From the NCBI RefSeq assembly GCF_029892515.1, contig NZ_JARXVF010000004.1, positions 362,744 to 426,743 of the forward strand: a stretch of DNA of 64,000 nt, read 5' to 3'. Both the position numbers and the translations under genes were made by a program. Below the pieces are notes generated by a model, which searched no databases, was not told the origin of the DNA, and saw only the letters and a program-made list of their open reading frames with translations. Source of the stretch: Pseudaminobacter soli (ex Li et al. 2025) (GTDB lineage Bacteria > Pseudomonadota > Alphaproteobacteria > Rhizobiales > Rhizobiaceae). This document shows positions 63,764 to 64,000 of this stretch, one piece after another (the stretch's first letter is position 1; each line of letters opens with the position of its first letter).

Positions 63764-64000
63764 TTACCATCCGTTTCCGAACCCGGAGTAGTTGCCGCCG
63801 CCCATGCCATAGAAACCACCGCCGCCACCAAAGCTGTGGATGGCACCGCTGCCACCAAAGCCGCGGAAGCCGCCCGGCCAGTAGCTGCCGCGCCAGCCTA
63901 CGCCGCCCCAGCCGACGGGACGGCCGATACCGAATGCGCCACCGCGCCAGTAGTTGCCGCGCCAGCCTACGCCACCCCAGCCGACGGGACGGCCGATACC
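63764..64000 (-). CDS. glycine/tryptophan-rich protein, 5' end outside the window
   Basis: The last 78 codons of a minus-strand gene cut by the window edge. The sequence has a 23-residue tandem repeat (GIGRPVGWGGVGWRG plus YWxGGxF), then a glycine run (FGGGGGFYGMGGGNYSGFGN) and TAA. Directly after the stop another frame continues in the same style (NNWGGGFFGFGRPRVGWGSAW), so a one-base shift near 63780 may have shortened the original protein. It is probably an exported low-complexity protein; function is unknown. Confidence 0.5.
   Translation of the reverse strand, partial: GIGRPVGWGGVGWRGNYWRGGAFGIGRPVGWGGVGWRGSYWPGGFRGFGGSGAIHSFGGGGGFYGMGGGNYSGFGNGW

Noticed and set aside
1..64000. CRISPR arrays, tRNA or rRNA genes, phage genes, intact insertion sequences
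   Set aside because: None was recognised by eye; short tRNAs could still be missed without a dedicated scan.

Overview
The window looks like chromosomal DNA of a rhizobial alphaproteobacterium, most likely Mesorhizobium or a close relative (Hyphomicrobiales). This is inferred from the protein families (Omp25/31-type outer-membrane protein with a TTG start, bioBFDAZ with a BioR-like GntR regulator, GcvA-type LysR regulators, a RIME-like intergenic palindrome) and from the high G+C with strong GGAGG ribosome sites. I saw no rRNA, tRNA, CRISPR array or intact insertion sequence.

Layout. 0.7-3.3 kb: an Ldh2-family reductase and a secreted serine hydrolase. 3.3-9.2 kb: decayed DNA with islands of intact genes (selO, a YfcE-like phosphodiesterase, a lactonase-type metallo-beta-lactamase, one small ORF) among fragments of Lrp, IS630 transposase, DHFR-like reductase, Omp25, PAP2 phosphatase and epoxide hydrolase genes. 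9.3-20.6 kb: a PQQ-type beta-propeller protein, an MFS importer beside a Tat-exported AspA-like hydrolase, a multicopper oxidase, and an AraC-PhzF-serine hydrolase set. 20.7-31.8 kb: a Ca2+/H+ antiporter, a catalase-type peroxidase, a glycine/histidine-rich exported protein, an Omp25-type protein, Kup, a UspA operon and an SDR, again mixed with remnants (LTXXQ protein, K+ channel, Ku, DJ-1).

32.4-37.7 kb: a non-pyrrolysine MttB-family methyltransferase, a divergent LysR regulator and an 806-aa dimethylglycine dehydrogenase-like protein, read as a methylamine or betaine demethylation locus. 38.2-44.1 kb: bioR and a tightly overlapping bioBFDAZ operon with two palindromic operators. 44.4-49.2 kb: a conserved small protein, a TetR regulator, a broken sensor kinase, an HSL-type esterase and a LysR regulator. 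49.3-56.5 kb: a seven-gene minus-strand operon of polar amino-acid ABC transporter, two NodB-fold deacetylase-like proteins, an MmgE/PrpD protein and an ArgH-like lyase. The MmgE/PrpD plus ArgH-type lyase pairing recalls iminodisuccinate epimerase plus C-N lyase, so this may be a catabolic system for N-substituted aspartates or aminopolycarboxylates. It is the most interesting system here. 57.5-64 kb: Dyp peroxidase, alpha/beta hydrolase, epoxide hydrolase, SDR, and glycine/histidine-rich exported proteins, the last cut by the window edge.

Two themes recur: many gene fragments of 30-150 residues, and dispersed intergenic repeats (a 95-bp pair, an omp-tail duplication, a hairpin family). All functions are read from motifs and remembered families; no search was run.
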